From Schistocephalus solidus (Eukaryota; Platyhelminthes; Cestoda; Diphyllobothriidea; Diphyllobothriidae): DNA of 64,000 nt. Position 1 is the first letter of the stretch, and the number at the start of each line of letters is the position of its first letter. The notes beneath the pieces are model-generated. The model was not told the DNA's origin. It searched no databases and worked only from the letters and a program-made list of their open reading frames with translations. This document shows positions 1-11,827 of this stretch, piece by piece. The position numbers were made by a program, and so were the translations under genes. Location of the stretch: NCBI GenBank assembly GCA_017591395.1, contig WEDG01006564.1, positions 52,479-116,478 on the forward strand. Reading direction: 5' to 3'.

Positions 1-541
1 TATCTTTCCTCACAGACGAGGTCGAACAAATAAATGTCAGCAGGAGAATTACCTCATCGCTCTTATGATTTCTAAGGAGAGCGTTGTTGAAATTTCAGAA
101 ATGTGATCCATGAATTGTGCTTTATCCGTTTCCCTGCTATAAAATGTGACTGAAATACTAAAAATCCCACATATTCCTACAAAAGGCACAGATGATTTTA
201 TTGCTGTTTTTTCTCGTCTCAATTTATGCAGGTATCTGATAGTTAATAATTTTGGGTATTTTATCGTAACCAGTCACCGAGGCTTCGAGTCTGCACAACA
301 GCAGAAGCGACAGAAATCCTTCAGGTTCCATATTTCTGCCTCCTGTTGCAAGGTCAGGCCTCCAGTTCAAGGGCTTTCATGCACTGATCGATTATTTAGC
401 ATCCTATTACCCAGAACAGGTTCCATTTTATCTACAGCGCGTTAGAACGCAAACACATACGCTGCGTGATAGTCCTGTCCCGTCAGCGTGCTTTTGTTCG
501 CAGATCTGAGCCTGGTTTGCTCTTAGAGAAGGGCGTTCGCA
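1..541. repeat. Left copy of a spaced direct duplication
   Basis: This segment recurs almost unchanged at 1546-2084, offset 1543-1545 bases, with a 2-base indel near the start and only scattered substitutions. Both copies carry a 99-codon open frame (146-445 and 1689-1988) that differs at very few residues. No known domain is recognisable in it and similarity between the copies follows the DNA, so I treat it as duplicated non-coding or old repeat sequence. The copy begins at the window edge, so its true left end is unknown. Confidence 0.8.
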
Positions 542-1090
542 GCAGTAGCAGTAAAGCCACTGTGTTCAATAAAATCTGATGCAAAACTGAAATCGAAACC
601 GAAACTCCAAACCGTAAACTTTCCCTCTGCATATCAAAAAGGTCTCGACGGTCTCAACGCCGTCCATTGGACTTCCTCAAAGAAACTCAACGCAAAACAG
701 CATTTGCATATGTTGCAAATGGAGTTTTGAAATGCAAGTTCAACCTGTTGTATTGCACGACGAAAACAAGAACTGACAGAATGGGGCACCACTCGATCTA
801 CTAGCTGGCAAGTTCAAAGTCGCGCGAGAGATTAACTTTAAAAAAACTAACAAAACAATGAAACCAGAAGACTTACAACGAACATTAGCACTGGATACTT
901 TACACTAGAAATCGTCCAGGACATCAAGGCGCATTTTTGATGGATGACTTGTCTATGTCATTTACGACCAAAGGTCCATGTTTACCAGGTAGTATTCGTC
1001 ACATTCTACAGGGCGTTTTACGAGATGAAACCAATTAGGTGCAGCCAGCAGCGAATGAACTTTAGGCATTTTGAAGGTTAACAACCAAAA

Positions 1091-1275
1091 CAATGTCAAT
1101 GACTGGACATCAGCTTACTTCCACGTAGCTTTACGTGGCCATTCCGGTCTCCCTTGTCTTTGTTGGTTCCACCTTATCAACATATGCTACACGTCGCTAT
1201 GCGACCGCCTGCGAGACTCCAGTCTGAGCTCCAGGGCACAACAAAACATGCATGTTCCTTAAGCAGATCGGTGAG
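1091..1275 (+). repeat. Partial tRNA-Arg-type repeat with hammerhead-like stem remnant
   Basis: A truncated, diverged member of the dispersed tRNA-Arg-derived family. The family's stem I halves are still visible at 1101-1106 (GACTGG) and 1144-1149 (CCGGTC, paired with one G-T wobble), followed by the family phrase TCTCCCTTGTCTTTGT. The catalytic core between them has been replaced. The linker that follows is recognisable only in part. Confidence 0.5.
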
Positions 1276-1287
1276 CCTCACACTATC

Positions 1288-1288
<1 letters not shown>

Positions 1289-1348
<60 letters not shown>
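1289..1348. repeat. (TA)n microsatellite
   Basis: An almost uninterrupted TA dinucleotide run with one TATG interruption. Unlike the other TA tracts in this window it is not flanked by a family R hammerhead repeat. Confidence 0.95.
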
Positions 1349-1352
<4 letters not shown>

Positions 1353-1545
1353 CGCAGTACCGCAGTAAACTTTATAATGTTCAAACAAATTTGCAGCTGT
1401 ATAGGTTCTACTGCTATACTGCACGCTAATTGTCCCAGGTTAATCTGCGCAGCCTATGAATCCTGTCGAAAATTTCAGACTAAATGCAGACTAAATGATT
1501 ATATTCATCTGCCAGCGATTGGCAGTGAGAAAAATGTGCAAGACT

Positions 1546-2084
1546 TATCTTTCCTCAGACGAGGTTGAACAAATAAATGTCAGCAGGAGAATTACCTCAT
1601 CGCTCTTATGATTTCTAAGGAGAGCGTTGTTGAAATTTCAGAAATGTGATCCATGAATTGTGCTTTATCCGTCTCCCTGCTATAAAATGTGACTGAAATA
1701 CTAAAAATCCCACATATTCCTACAAAAGGCACAGATAATTTTATTGCTGTTTTTTCTCGTCTCAATTTATGCAGGTATCTGATAGTTAATAATTTTGGGT
1801 ATTTTAACGTAACCAGTCACCGAGGCTTCGAGTCTGCACAACAGCAGAAGCGACAGAAATCCTTCAGGTTCCATATTTCTGCCTCCTGTTGCAAGGTCAG
1901 GCCTCCAGTTCAAGGGCTTTCATGCACTGATCGATTATTTAGCATCCTATTACCCAGAACAGGTTCCATTTCATCTACAGCGCGTTAGAACGCAAACACA
2001 TACGCTGCGTGATAGTCCTGTCCCGTCAGCGTGCTTTTGTTCGCAGATCTGAGCCTGGTTTGCTCTTAGAGAAGGGCGTTCGCA
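1546..2084. repeat. Right copy of the spaced direct duplication
   Basis: Near-identical to 1-541. The shared sequence ends where the left copy runs into ordinary sequence and the right copy runs into a short GCA-rich trinucleotide tract (about 2081-2112). The roughly 1 kb between the copies contains a repeat fragment (1091-1275) and a (TA)n tract. A recent local duplication, or two insertions of the same long repeat, would both explain it. Confidence 0.8.
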
Positions 2085-2112
2085 GCAGTAGCAGCAGCAG
2101 CGGCAGCATCAG

Positions 2113-4080
2113 CAGCCCATACTCGTACACTGGTTGATCACGCGTGAGCCATGTGATAGTCACAATGCTCTCGGCTGCGTGAGTGTCCGCGTCACGCAAT
2201 CAGTGCAGTCGCCTGGTACACACCAGAGCGTGGGCGTGGAGTCATAACTGGGACCGGAGCCCGGGGTGCGAGTGCTTGTTAATATCGACGAAAAGGAGAC
2301 GTCTACTGTTTCCTGTTCCGTCCGTTCAGGACAGACTTTAAACTACCTTTCTGCCAAGGGGTGGGGGGGGGTGATGCCGGCTGCTGTCGTCACTTGCTTT
2401 TATCTCTGCGAGTTTTTTTAACCTGCGTAGCCTCTGGAAACGAGCGGTCGTTCAGATATAATCAGAAAAGGCATTTCCGTACGTTTTCTAGTCTTGACCA
2501 TGCCGATGTAGTCTTTTCCCTGGGGAAAAATTAAGACACTAAGAACCAAAAGCTGAATCAAGGCATAAGGCGTGGAGAAACTACCACCGAATGTGCACTG
2601 CCTTTGTTAGAACCTGACGGGCATTTGCTACTGTCGTCCTAGTGATGAATACTCAAGTTGTAGTGTAGACGAGGGTCGAAACTGCTTAGAACCGAGGTGT
2701 ACGAAATAAATTAAAGCTAAGTGGAGAATTGTGTCTAAATCACGAAAAACGCAGCTTCTAGATAGCGAGTGTTGTTGAGGATTTTAATGAACTCTGAGCT
2801 AGATCCAGAAAGCTATGCATCAAGGATGAAGAGCAGAGTCAGGAGTTCAATTGAGACGGCGATCAGTAGAATGCAATCGAGAAATGAAGATCAATCGTTG
2901 CAATTGACTGAAAGTAAGTGAGAGAGATCAGTACAATCAAGATTGCAGCGGTTATATGCAGCAGCAAAAACAGAAGACGTCCAACATGCCGGTTGAAGCT
3001 GGCTGTTGTTTTTTTATTTTAGCACATTAAAACAAGGGATCATAAAGATTCAGGTGAACAAGAAAGTTACAAAGATGTAAATTGTACAAATACCTACAAA
3101 GTCTAGAATGACGGCAACTCCGCGTTGACCACTATTTATGCACGATCCAGACGGAAAACTCCATTTTTTAGAACGTTTTTAGAATATGTACTCTATAAAA
3201 AGGACAAACTTGACGAATTGTGGGAGCATTTCGACAGACTATTGTCTAGGCGTTTGCTAGCCGCAAGTAAATGGTCTGCTTATTGTTTTTTTTTCTATCT
3301 ATAATCTAACTAGTTCAGTTAAGAGCCGATGGTTAAAAAAGTGTTTATTTGTATAAAGAACTAGTCGAGGCTTATTTTAAAGTCCACCGGCATGTAGTTT
3401 GATTCCGTATCTTAGGATGTACCTTTATTACTGCGAGACTTTTTCTCACAACTGCCCCCCAGTTCTATATAAAACAGATTTTAAACCCTGAATTCTTCGA
3501 TTGTCCGTTTGATTAGCTTAGCAAACCTAGGCGAGTTTAACGGTGTTCCTTAAAAATGTAAAATTGAAATGTAGAGCCTAAGACTGACTCAAAACTAACC
3601 TCGCGAATGTAGAGGTTACCTTTTTTATCTAATTCTAACCTAAAACTTCAACCTGCTAAGCGTAATCATTTTTGTGTAATCTGTGTCATTTTTACGCATG
3701 AGAGTTTTCTTTTCCAACAAAGAAGCTGGTTCATATGCCTCATTTGCCATCAACCTGTGAATTAAGCGCAAGAGTCAATGAGGTAATCGAATTCTCTGTG
3801 TCACTCTGTATACGTTAGTCACGGTGATTATTTAGAGTAAAAACGTGATTGCATAGCCACCCATTGCAGAAAGCCGTAAGATGAAACAGAATCACTTTCC
3901 CAACGTATGCTCTTACTTGCAGTCTCAAAAGCCAATAGAAACTAAAGCAACCAATCAAGCTTCTTTGCTTCCTATACATACTATGTTCAGGGACCGAACT
4001 GAGTAGGCCGAAACGTCCCACGCTCTAGTAGATGTGGCAAGATGCGGTGATTATAGGGAGTTTGACCATCGTTTTGGCAA
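2113..4080. other. No recognisable feature
   Basis: Unique-looking sequence with stops in all frames, a G-run near 2361 and no domain, tRNA or repeat motif that I can identify. It may be intron or intergenic. Confidence 0.5.
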
Positions 4081-4119
4081 TGTCCACCGTCTATCCCACA
4101 GCAAGATCGACACAGGTAT

Positions 4120-4390
4120 GCCACATAGTGTGTGTGTGTGCCTTAATTTAAAGTGATAATACACTTTCACGGCATCTATCGCACTCGCTCCTCCCTCACC
4201 CACCTTGGTCCGATGTCAAAAGAGAGTCAAGAAGACCAGAGGCGCGATCGGGCACAGGCGGCTGACGCGGCAAGAGACTGCGCCTAGGCACGCCAGCCCC
4301 TTCCCTGGGTGCGCATTCCCAATAGCCCCTGTATTGTCTGGAGCCCCCGTTGGTCTAGAGCATCTACCGCGTGACCCATTGTAGGTGCAC
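4120..4390 (-). repeat. Degenerate copy of GC-rich repeat family B
   Basis: Read on the minus strand, this contains the diverged family B phrases seen intact at 43371-44115: the 'cacgtggtagatgcgttgg' phrase (here at about 4352-4376), the 'cgcctagg' phrase, and 'ggtcttcttgactct' (here at about 4227-4242). A short (TG)n run at 4131-4142 sits at one end, as in the other copies. Confidence 0.65.
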
Positions 4391-5796
4391 AATGGACCGA
4401 TGCAATACTTAATGTAATAGACCCGATGCTACTCCACTCACTGTCCCGCCTATAAAGTTACCGCCGGATACTGGCCCGTTTAGCCAGGCTCTAGCAGGAT
4501 GTAGGAGAAAACCGGCAAGACCTCTTAAAGCCGGCACAAATACGCCGCCTTGGCTGGAACGTTCGGCAGGAGGTCACACTGGGTTTTTACTGACGGGGTC
4601 AGAAGGCTCTCTGATGGCCTAGGCACAGGCATCGTTTATAACCGACGACAGCATGTCTGTCAATGAGTTAATGCCGTCGCCGGCAGACCCGTCGGCGCTA
4701 CCTACGGCGGCCATGTGTGGGTTTTGGTCGTCGCGACCAAAGTCTGTTGGTGTGCAAACGCGTACACGCCTGCCCACATCCAGCTAGCACATGATGTGCA
4801 CAACTGGGTAGGTCAGTGCGCAATGCACTGGACAGACAAAGGGTGGGGGAGAGAGGGGCTTGTAAGCACACTTGCGGCACAGAGGACAGCGAGTGCAACA
4901 GCATTTGGACTTCGGGTCTCACTTCCGGTCACTGAAGTTAGCTCAGAGGCCGGTGCCCGAACTCTGGGTGGAGCTAAGTTCCAATTGACTCGATTGCAGC
5001 AAGCGGGCTGGGGTGGGTTGATAGTTGCTATCGGTTAAGAAATTGCTGAGGGTAACATTAGCAGAACGATATTTTAACCGTCGTCGGGGATGAGATATGC
5101 CTGTATCTTTAGGGAGAACAGTTGAGTTGTTCGTGAAAGTGGTTTAAGGGGATCAGACGTGCACAGCACCTAGCTCAAACCAATCTGCTCATCCCGGCTA
5201 CCGATTTGAAAGACAAAGCGCCTGAAAATCGGTTTGAGTGAGATGGCCGGAATAGCATGGTAGGCCATCTGAGGACCCTGCGCAACACGTGACGAGTTTC
5301 GAAGAGAAGGAGGTCCTGGACTTTAAAGGAGTGAGAATGCCATACAGGTCGCCTGAGCTAGTAGCCACTGAAGTCTGACTCTTAGTCCTAAAAGACTGAC
5401 TTATCCCATCAAGCGCTGTCCTTCCAAACTACTGTGGTTAGCCCAAACAGGCTTGCGTAGGAGTTGGAGATATCTCACTCTCTTTTCCCCTCACATGCAC
5501 CACTGACCTAATGAAACTGGACGCAATGGATCGCGATAAGTAATGTAGCCACCGAACGCCTGACTTAGACACCACATGCGTAAGATGTGTCATAAAGGCC
5601 GAATGAAGTAGGCAGCATTGTCGGTTGGGTCTTCTGGAAAGGAGGATCACATTATCTCGCCCACTGGAAAAGCTCTACACCAAGGTTCTCGTGACACTTT
5701 TGCGATTGAATGACTTATAACTGTGAGCACCGTGGGAGGAGCGATCACTCAGTATCGACCTCATGTTTTCGTCAGCGCACCGGCGGTTTTTCTAAT
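4391..5796. other. No recognisable gene
   Basis: Moderately GC-rich, with short open frames on both strands (for example 4715-5038) that show no domain or plausible exon structure. A weak inverted repeat (CTCAAACC near 5173 and GGTTTGAG near 5229) is visible. No further assignment is possible. Confidence 0.4.
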
Positions 5797-6240
<444 letters not shown>

Positions 6241-9090
6241 CCATATCTTAAATCTGTCCCTCCCCGAAACAGCAACCTTGCCTCAACGTTAATCCTAACA
6301 TGAACCCTTACCTCAACTTAATCGTAACCCTTATTTCACCGGAGGGCAACGCGAAGGCGCCTGAATTACGGGGCATTCTTTTTCCCCTGTCATGCTTTGG
6401 GGACATAACCGATAACCAATACCCTATCTCCGCGTCGATAGACGACAGAACTCGCTCAAGTACTCAAGTTTTCAGACTAAAACCACGCTGGTAGGGCATG
6501 TTTGCTTAACCAACGTGTACTCGTGTGTTTACACTCGCCATTAACGTCGACTCTGTCTCTGCCCCACGCGGAATCCTGACGGTGGGGAGGGGGGTTGAAC
6601 GTAGAGCCGAGGCGCAAACTCGTGACCACACCTTTGAAACCAAGCGGAAGGTCAACTTTATGAGCCACGTTTTATGCACATCCGGGGCCTCGAGCCTGTG
6701 CTTTTAGCGGTCGGACTGCCACCTGCGTAGAAAGTCTCTCACCTGAGTTCATCAGGAGTAAACAATAGCCGGCTGCCTGAATAAACTGCCAGCTTGCAGT
6801 TGACAGTCTAGGTCCCAGCAAGTCCGTGCCATCGCTTGGCAGCTGTTTGCTCTGTGATTAGGTCAAATAAACAAAACAGGTAGATTGAGGTGGCTAAAGT
6901 CGGTTTGATACCAAAGGACATTGAAGACTGTGCAAAGAAATCACGCAGTGAATTTCACCTGCATTCTGCAGTATTCGAGGCTGGCTAGATTTGCAGGCTT
7001 GTTGAGTCACCTCCCCGCCAAGGTAATCGTAGCCTATACAACCATTCTCACTATCTACCCAGTTTGTTACTTAAGATTTTAAATTTTGAGACATTGCTGA
7101 TTGGTTGATTTTCTCATATTGACTGTGCTCGTCCTTCCCCTTGTATGTTATTTACCGGAAGCAGGAAAATTGCTAGTTTTCGGAATAAAAACACTCATTC
7201 CTAATGCCTACTATATCCTTCCCGCCCGACGCATTTTCAGACTTGACAAAAATGTCCGCAAAAAAATCCGTAAACCTTTGCGACTCGCATGTGAGTGAGC
7301 CGTTGTCACGCCGATCAAACCTGAAACCTCATCTTTATCCGCGATTCGGTTAGTTTTCTGGAAAAATGTCATTTTTGAATATTCCTGGATGAGGTCAGAG
7401 GGTGCTGGATCATATCCTTAGAGCAAATATTAAAAATCAACCGAAATAGGAAGGAAACGAAAAGAAAGGAAGGAATTAAGAACCACTCTGGAAAATGTGA
7501 TACACCCTGTATATTTACAGCACAAAATACCTGCGAAACCAAAGTTGCCCATCTGAAGAGATATGTCGTATTTCCAACGTTTCGAATAATTTAGTCGGCT
7601 TTCCATTTTAAACGGGTTACTTGACGAAATCGACCGGAATTTTAAATGATTGGCCAAGCTAGTTGATCTTGGATTGAACTATAATCTTCTTACGCCATCT
7701 CAGCAGTTTGGCAAATGTTTGCTGGGTCTGATAGCTATTCGCGTTACGCGTCGTTTTTACTCAGATTTCTTAAGTTCAGTGTTACCATCTCGTCCTAGTC
7801 TTTATGAATGTTATGACGTGACCAGGTTCTTCAAAATGCCAGCAACTGGCAAAAACTGCTCTCGAGCAAGTTCAGTTTCTGAGATTATCGCACCGGAACT
7901 CCCGCCTTCGCGACCACGAATAAAACTGCCAGAATTATCTGAAGGATGGTCACTGAATTGAATAGCTTGTCAGCATTAGTCCCAGATAAATTTACTATGC
8001 TCGAAAAGTGGCGTGACTGCTCTAAAACTACCGCAGAACACAGCTGATCAATTTCGGTCGTGTGGAAATATATCGCCCGAATGCTGCATTGTTGGTAATC
8101 TCTTTAGCTGCATGTACACCTCAAAAGAACTTTAACGTCTCGCTGGAAATGCTTGTCGTCCAAGAAACTGCCTTCGCAAAACCTAAAGCTGGGTAGGGCA
8201 TTGTTTAACATTAGCTAAAAGTAAAGCAGTGTTTTGCCGGAAGAAATACGAACAAGGCAAAAGGCGACGAAATCAGCAGAAGTTAATTACATCATAATAT
8301 TTCGCGAACTCTTATTAAACCGGCTACGACTCTTGCCTATTTATAATTCAAGATAAACTATCCAATTATACATTGACCTAGAGGGATGAAACGTGATAGG
8401 TAAACACAGCATAAACTGTGGGGCTGATACATGCGGGGGCATATTGCGGGAGGAAAAAGTGGAGGGAGAGTTATCTAAGCCAACCAGTTCAGATTTCAGG
8501 CAAAACGTGCCAAGCGTGATTTACATTGCAACGCGTGCGCTAACAGTCAGTCAGTTATTCCGGGAAAACAATGCTTCAAATAAGTATTCGACATTATCAA
8601 GCATAAAATACCAAGGAGGAATTCGCCACCAAAGAAGGTGTCCAAGATCGTGAAAAATGAGCAGAGTTAACCTATAGTCCGAAAACAGGCTATAGCAAAT
8701 ATATTCTTCTGCAAACGTTATACTCTGGGGCACGGGATCGTTTCAGCGTTCAAATTGACTATAATTACGTGAATGCGTGTGCTGCTTTCTTGCATTTGCA
8801 CTTTGATAAATCTTCCCAGGTAAAATGCGTAACCTACAATCTCATCCCACTTCGAAGAATTTGTATAAGCAGTTCTACTAGCCTTGTAATTTAAATGTAA
8901 AGTGATTTTGTTTCTGAAGGTAGTGGTGTGACCACTAAATTTTCACTCGTTTCTGTAGCCAAATCCAAAGTTATATTTTGGCTTCATTCAAACCAACCTC
9001 TGAGTGGCAGAGGATTTCGGGGCGGCGTGAGTGAGGCTGCGGAGAGCTGGCAATATTAAAATTGAGAAGAGGTAGACGCGATCACTCGGA
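6241..9090. other. No recognisable gene; small TTAGGG-like patch
   Basis: A short patch at about 6270-6335 has degenerate CCTAAC/CCTTAC units like those at 23160-23330 and 48345-48545. The rest shows only short open frames, the longest near 7650-7961, without recognisable domains. Possible intron or 5' flank of the kinase gene. Confidence 0.4.
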
Positions 9091-9110
9091 CAGAATGTTT
9101 TTCGCCTGCC

Positions 9111-9154
9111 ATGTCGGATTTCAACTCAAATTCATCTCAGAAACTGTATCAGAT
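9111..9154 (+). CDS. Possible first coding exon of the diacylglycerol kinase gene
   Basis: An ATG in a reasonable context (GCCATGTC) opens a frame of 14 codons plus 2 bases, rich in Ser, Asn and Gln, and ends at a consensus GTGAGT donor. Joined to 24827-24893 (which then reads phase 2 in, phase 0 out) it gives an uninterrupted 37-codon N terminus ending in phase 0, the phase used by all the recognised kinase exons. A second ATG at 9095 opens another frame through the same donor, so the start and frame are not settled. There is no homology to support this exon. The call rests only on splice signals and phase. Confidence 0.25.
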
Positions 9155-9640
9155 GTGAGTACTTCGTTCAAAGGGAGTTGCAGTATTAAAAGACGTGCAG
9201 TAGCTATGCTACTACATACTTAGCACAATGAATGGCTCCCACTACGTCGATGATGACTGCGCTCTCGTGCGCTAATTGTTTGATGGCCGGTATGCGGGTC
9301 GTTATCGGCGGAAATCTCATCATTATCGTTGGAGGCTGGTGAAATGATTGCTCAGCATCTCCCAACGTCAATGCCGGTGAGCCAGATGACCGAGAAATCT
9401 TTTTTTTTGAAAAACAATGCGATTCTTCCTACTTGCCTCCACCCGATTTTCGTTGAATCTGAGGGCTGCAGAAAATGAAAGATTATATTTGCATTTGTCA
9501 GAAAGAAGCCTTCAGACGATTCGCTGGTATCTTCCCGTGAGTTGGATGTATGGGCTAATCCTGTCCAGTGCGCTGCGACTCGTAAGTTACCCTCATCTCC
9601 TATTACCGCCTAGGGAGTTTCGGTCATCCGCCTCAGCGAC
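9155..9640. other. No recognisable feature
   Basis: An open frame at 9417-9659 has no recognised domain. Nothing else is identifiable. Confidence 0.4.
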
Positions 9641-10290
9641 GGTCTTCCCGTTGCGTTGATGTAGGTTCCTGGCCACAAATGTGCTTGATTCATAAACACT
9701 TTATGACGCAATCGTTTTGACAATGCAACTTTCGGATACTTGAAGCATTCTTTCTTGGAAGAAATTTTAACAAGGCGAAGGCAACGGAATAAGCGGAATT
9801 TAATGACGCCATAAAATTTCTTGACCTCATATTTAACTGCAATGTGAAGCAATGTGGAGGGACGGGGGGAAATAAGAGAAGGGGTGCGGGCAGTGCGAGG
9901 TCGATCACATGATCCAGCTGTTTATAGAGCTCTGGGTTCGTCTCCTGCGCTACACGAGGACGCTGCAATACGGAGAAAAAAATCAGAACTATGTAAACAG
10001 CTAGATTATGTGATTTACCTCGCACTGCTGTGGTAAGGACTAAAAAAAGCGAAGTCACATTTACGCACCCCTCCTCTCATTCACCCTCCCCCCGCATGAC
10101 TGAAGGTTATCCCGCGCGTTGCAGTGTTAATTACACTTTACACGTTTTGAGCGAAAGCTGAACTGCTTTGCTTGGATAACTTTCCTCCCCCCTTTGTCTC
10201 TCTCACCATGTTCACTCGCCTGCATCAGTCCCACAGTTTATGCTTTGTTCACCTAGCTCCAGAAACACCTTAAAAAATTGCGCACAAACC
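9640..10290. pseudogene. Inverted pair of PLE 3' tails
   Basis: Two diverged copies of the C-terminal tail of a Penelope-like polyprotein face each other. On the plus strand (about 9950-10035) the frame ends with the tail motif SELCKQLDYVIYLALLW. On the minus strand (about 9975-9880) another copy reads ELYKQLDHVIDLALP. The intact equivalent, NLCKQLDHVINLQLPW, is encoded at about 43040-43090. The flanks (GGGGG..GAGAAGGGGTGCG and its complement) continue the inverted repeat outwards. Neither copy keeps the endonuclease or the polymerase. This is dead transposon sequence. Confidence 0.6.
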
Positions 10291-10690
10291 TTCAACAACT
10301 TTGCGCACCCAGCTTGTACACCTTAAGGACAGGCTTGGCTATTTAAACAGAAAAGAAGTCGTCTATAAAATACCATGTACCCGTTTTGATGCAGTCAATG
10401 GTTGCCAAACCGTGAAATCTCTATCCACCCATTTCCATGAACATCAGTCATCGCTGAGGAGACGAGGCCACTTATCCCAGGTAGCCATGCAAAAACTGGA
10501 CACAGGACACCTATTTGCATGGGAGGTTACCCACATCGTTGGCGCCAGCCCAACAAGGAATTACCGAGAAATCCTGGAGGCAATGTACTCACCTGAGGCA
10601 AGAATTAACAGGCATATCGATTTGGATGCCAATTACAAATTTCTCAAGGTCAAGTGGAAGCGAACACAGCCACTATCAACCGGATAAATT
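10290..10690 (+). pseudogene. PLE GIY-YIG endonuclease fragment (5'-truncated)
   Basis: An open frame encodes the C-terminal GIY-YIG nuclease domain of a Penelope-like retroelement, the part that nicks target DNA for priming. KEVVYKIPC marks the first beta strand. The position that reads AVYFGQT in the copy at 13481-13816 reads AVNGCQT here, so the second GIY-YIG half is broken. The conserved TGH(L)FAWE segment and the terminal NYREILEAMYSPEARINRHI tail are present. No polymerase precedes it, so it is a 5'-truncated insertion. The tail resembles that of the minus-strand PLE at 13365-15020, so they are probably the same subfamily. Confidence 0.8.
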
Positions 10691-10895
10691 AAAGCAGTGG
10701 ATGCCTATTGGCTCAAACTTTAGCCAACCGTCGAATCTTGTGTTAGACACTGTTTAAGATTAACCGTTTTGTGTACAACTATTTGTCTGAAGACGAATTG
10801 GGGTACCAGCCACGAAAATTTACATAATAAAGTTATTTTGTTTCCAAAGAGCTTCAACTTAATTGAATTAAATTTCTTGGAATGCTGATATTTCT

Positions 10896-10947
10896 ATATA
10901 TATATATATAGCTAGTATCTATGTCGGAGTACGGTATAACGTCTTTA

Positions 10948-11027
<80 letters not shown>
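10896..11027. repeat. (TA)n microsatellites
   Basis: A short TA run (about 10896-10911) is followed by a longer run (about 10949-11026). They adjoin a 70-base non-TA island and then a third TA run and family R repeats. Confidence 0.95.
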
Positions 11028-11029
<2 letters not shown>

Positions 11030-11095
11030 CTCGTCGGACGAGCCTATTTTCTCTTCACTATATCATCTCGGAATGCACTCTACCTCAGCTATTCA
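11028..11095. other. Island with a perfect 8-bp hairpin between TA tracts
   Basis: At 11028-11044, GGCTCGTC, one base and GACGAGCC form a perfect inverted repeat. About 50 unique bases follow before the next TA tract. The origin is unknown. It may be the end of a repeat that inserted into the TA tract. Confidence 0.6.
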
Positions 11096-11510
11096 ATATA
11101 TATATATATATATATCGGATAAATAATTTCTGAAATTATTAAGTGCAGGACATGGAGTCAGGTGATTCGGACATGACTTTTTAGGGTCAGATCCGAAATT
11201 TCAATGAACATTTGGGTTGAAGACAATCAACCACTGTGGAATAACCACGTAATGATCATTCTACAAACAAGAAGTACTACAAGTAGTATGAATGTATGGC
11301 AAAGACGTATCACGGTATCTTCCGACATAGATACAGCTAAAGCCCAGACACGTGTTCGCCGATGTTTCTGCTGCTGTGACACAGCAACGGGGTTTGGCTC
11401 TCAGTCCCCAGCGTTTCTATGCGGTTTCTGGTATATGGACTCCAGAGAATAATCGGGTAAATAATTTCTGAAATTATAAAGTGCAGGACATGGAGTCAGG
11501 TGATTCGGAC
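11096..11510 (-). repeat. Family R hammerhead repeat, 1.2 tandem units
   Basis: After a TA run, a partial unit (11117-11203) is followed by a linker and a full unit (about 11300-11510), both in the same orientation. The shared phrase AATAATTTCTGAAATTA starts near 11122 and again at 11460, giving a unit of about 339 bp. The hammerhead motif would be on the minus strand (about 11330-11405), but here it has small deletions. The GAAA box has lost an A and the CTGAGGA box reads CTGAGAG, so this copy should be inactive. Confidence 0.7.
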
Positions 11511-11767
11511 ATGAAATTTCGGATCTGACCCTAAAAAGAAATGTCAGAATCACCTGACTCCATGTCCTGCACTTAATAATTTCAGAAATTATTTACCCGA
11601 TTATTCTCTGGAGTCCATATACCAGAAACCGCATAGAGAACGCTGGGGACCCACTGAGGAGCTGAACCCCTCGTTGCTGTGTCACACAGCAGCAGAAACA
11701 TCGGCGAAACACGTGTCTGGGCTTTTAGCTAGTATCTATGTCGGAAGTACGGTATAACGTCTTTGCC
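11511..11767 (+). repeat. Family R repeat, inverted copy
   Basis: Reverse complement of the preceding unit, with only a few bases between them, so 11300-11767 is a large imperfect palindrome. It ends in a TA-rich tract (11768-11805). It carries a well-preserved hammerhead motif on the plus strand (11650-11721). Confidence 0.8.
11650..11721 (+). ncRNA. Hammerhead-ribozyme-like motif (family R)
   Basis: In order: stem I CCCA (11650-11653), core CTGAGGA (11654-11660, fits CUGANGA), stem II GCTGA/TCGGC (11661-11665 with 11701-11705, one wobble) capped by a loop with its own hairpin, GAAA (11706-11709), palindromic stem III ACACGTGT, GTC cleavage triplet (11715-11717) and stem I TGGG (11718-11721). 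All invariant core positions of a type I hammerhead are present. The very short self-complementary stem III suggests that cleavage would work best in dimeric or tandem RNA, as known for retroelement hammerheads. Activity is inferred, not shown. Confidence 0.7.
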
Positions 11768-11827
11768 ATATATATATATATATTTATATATATTGCTAAT
11801 TGAAGCGAAAATTCGCGTCCCCGCGGG

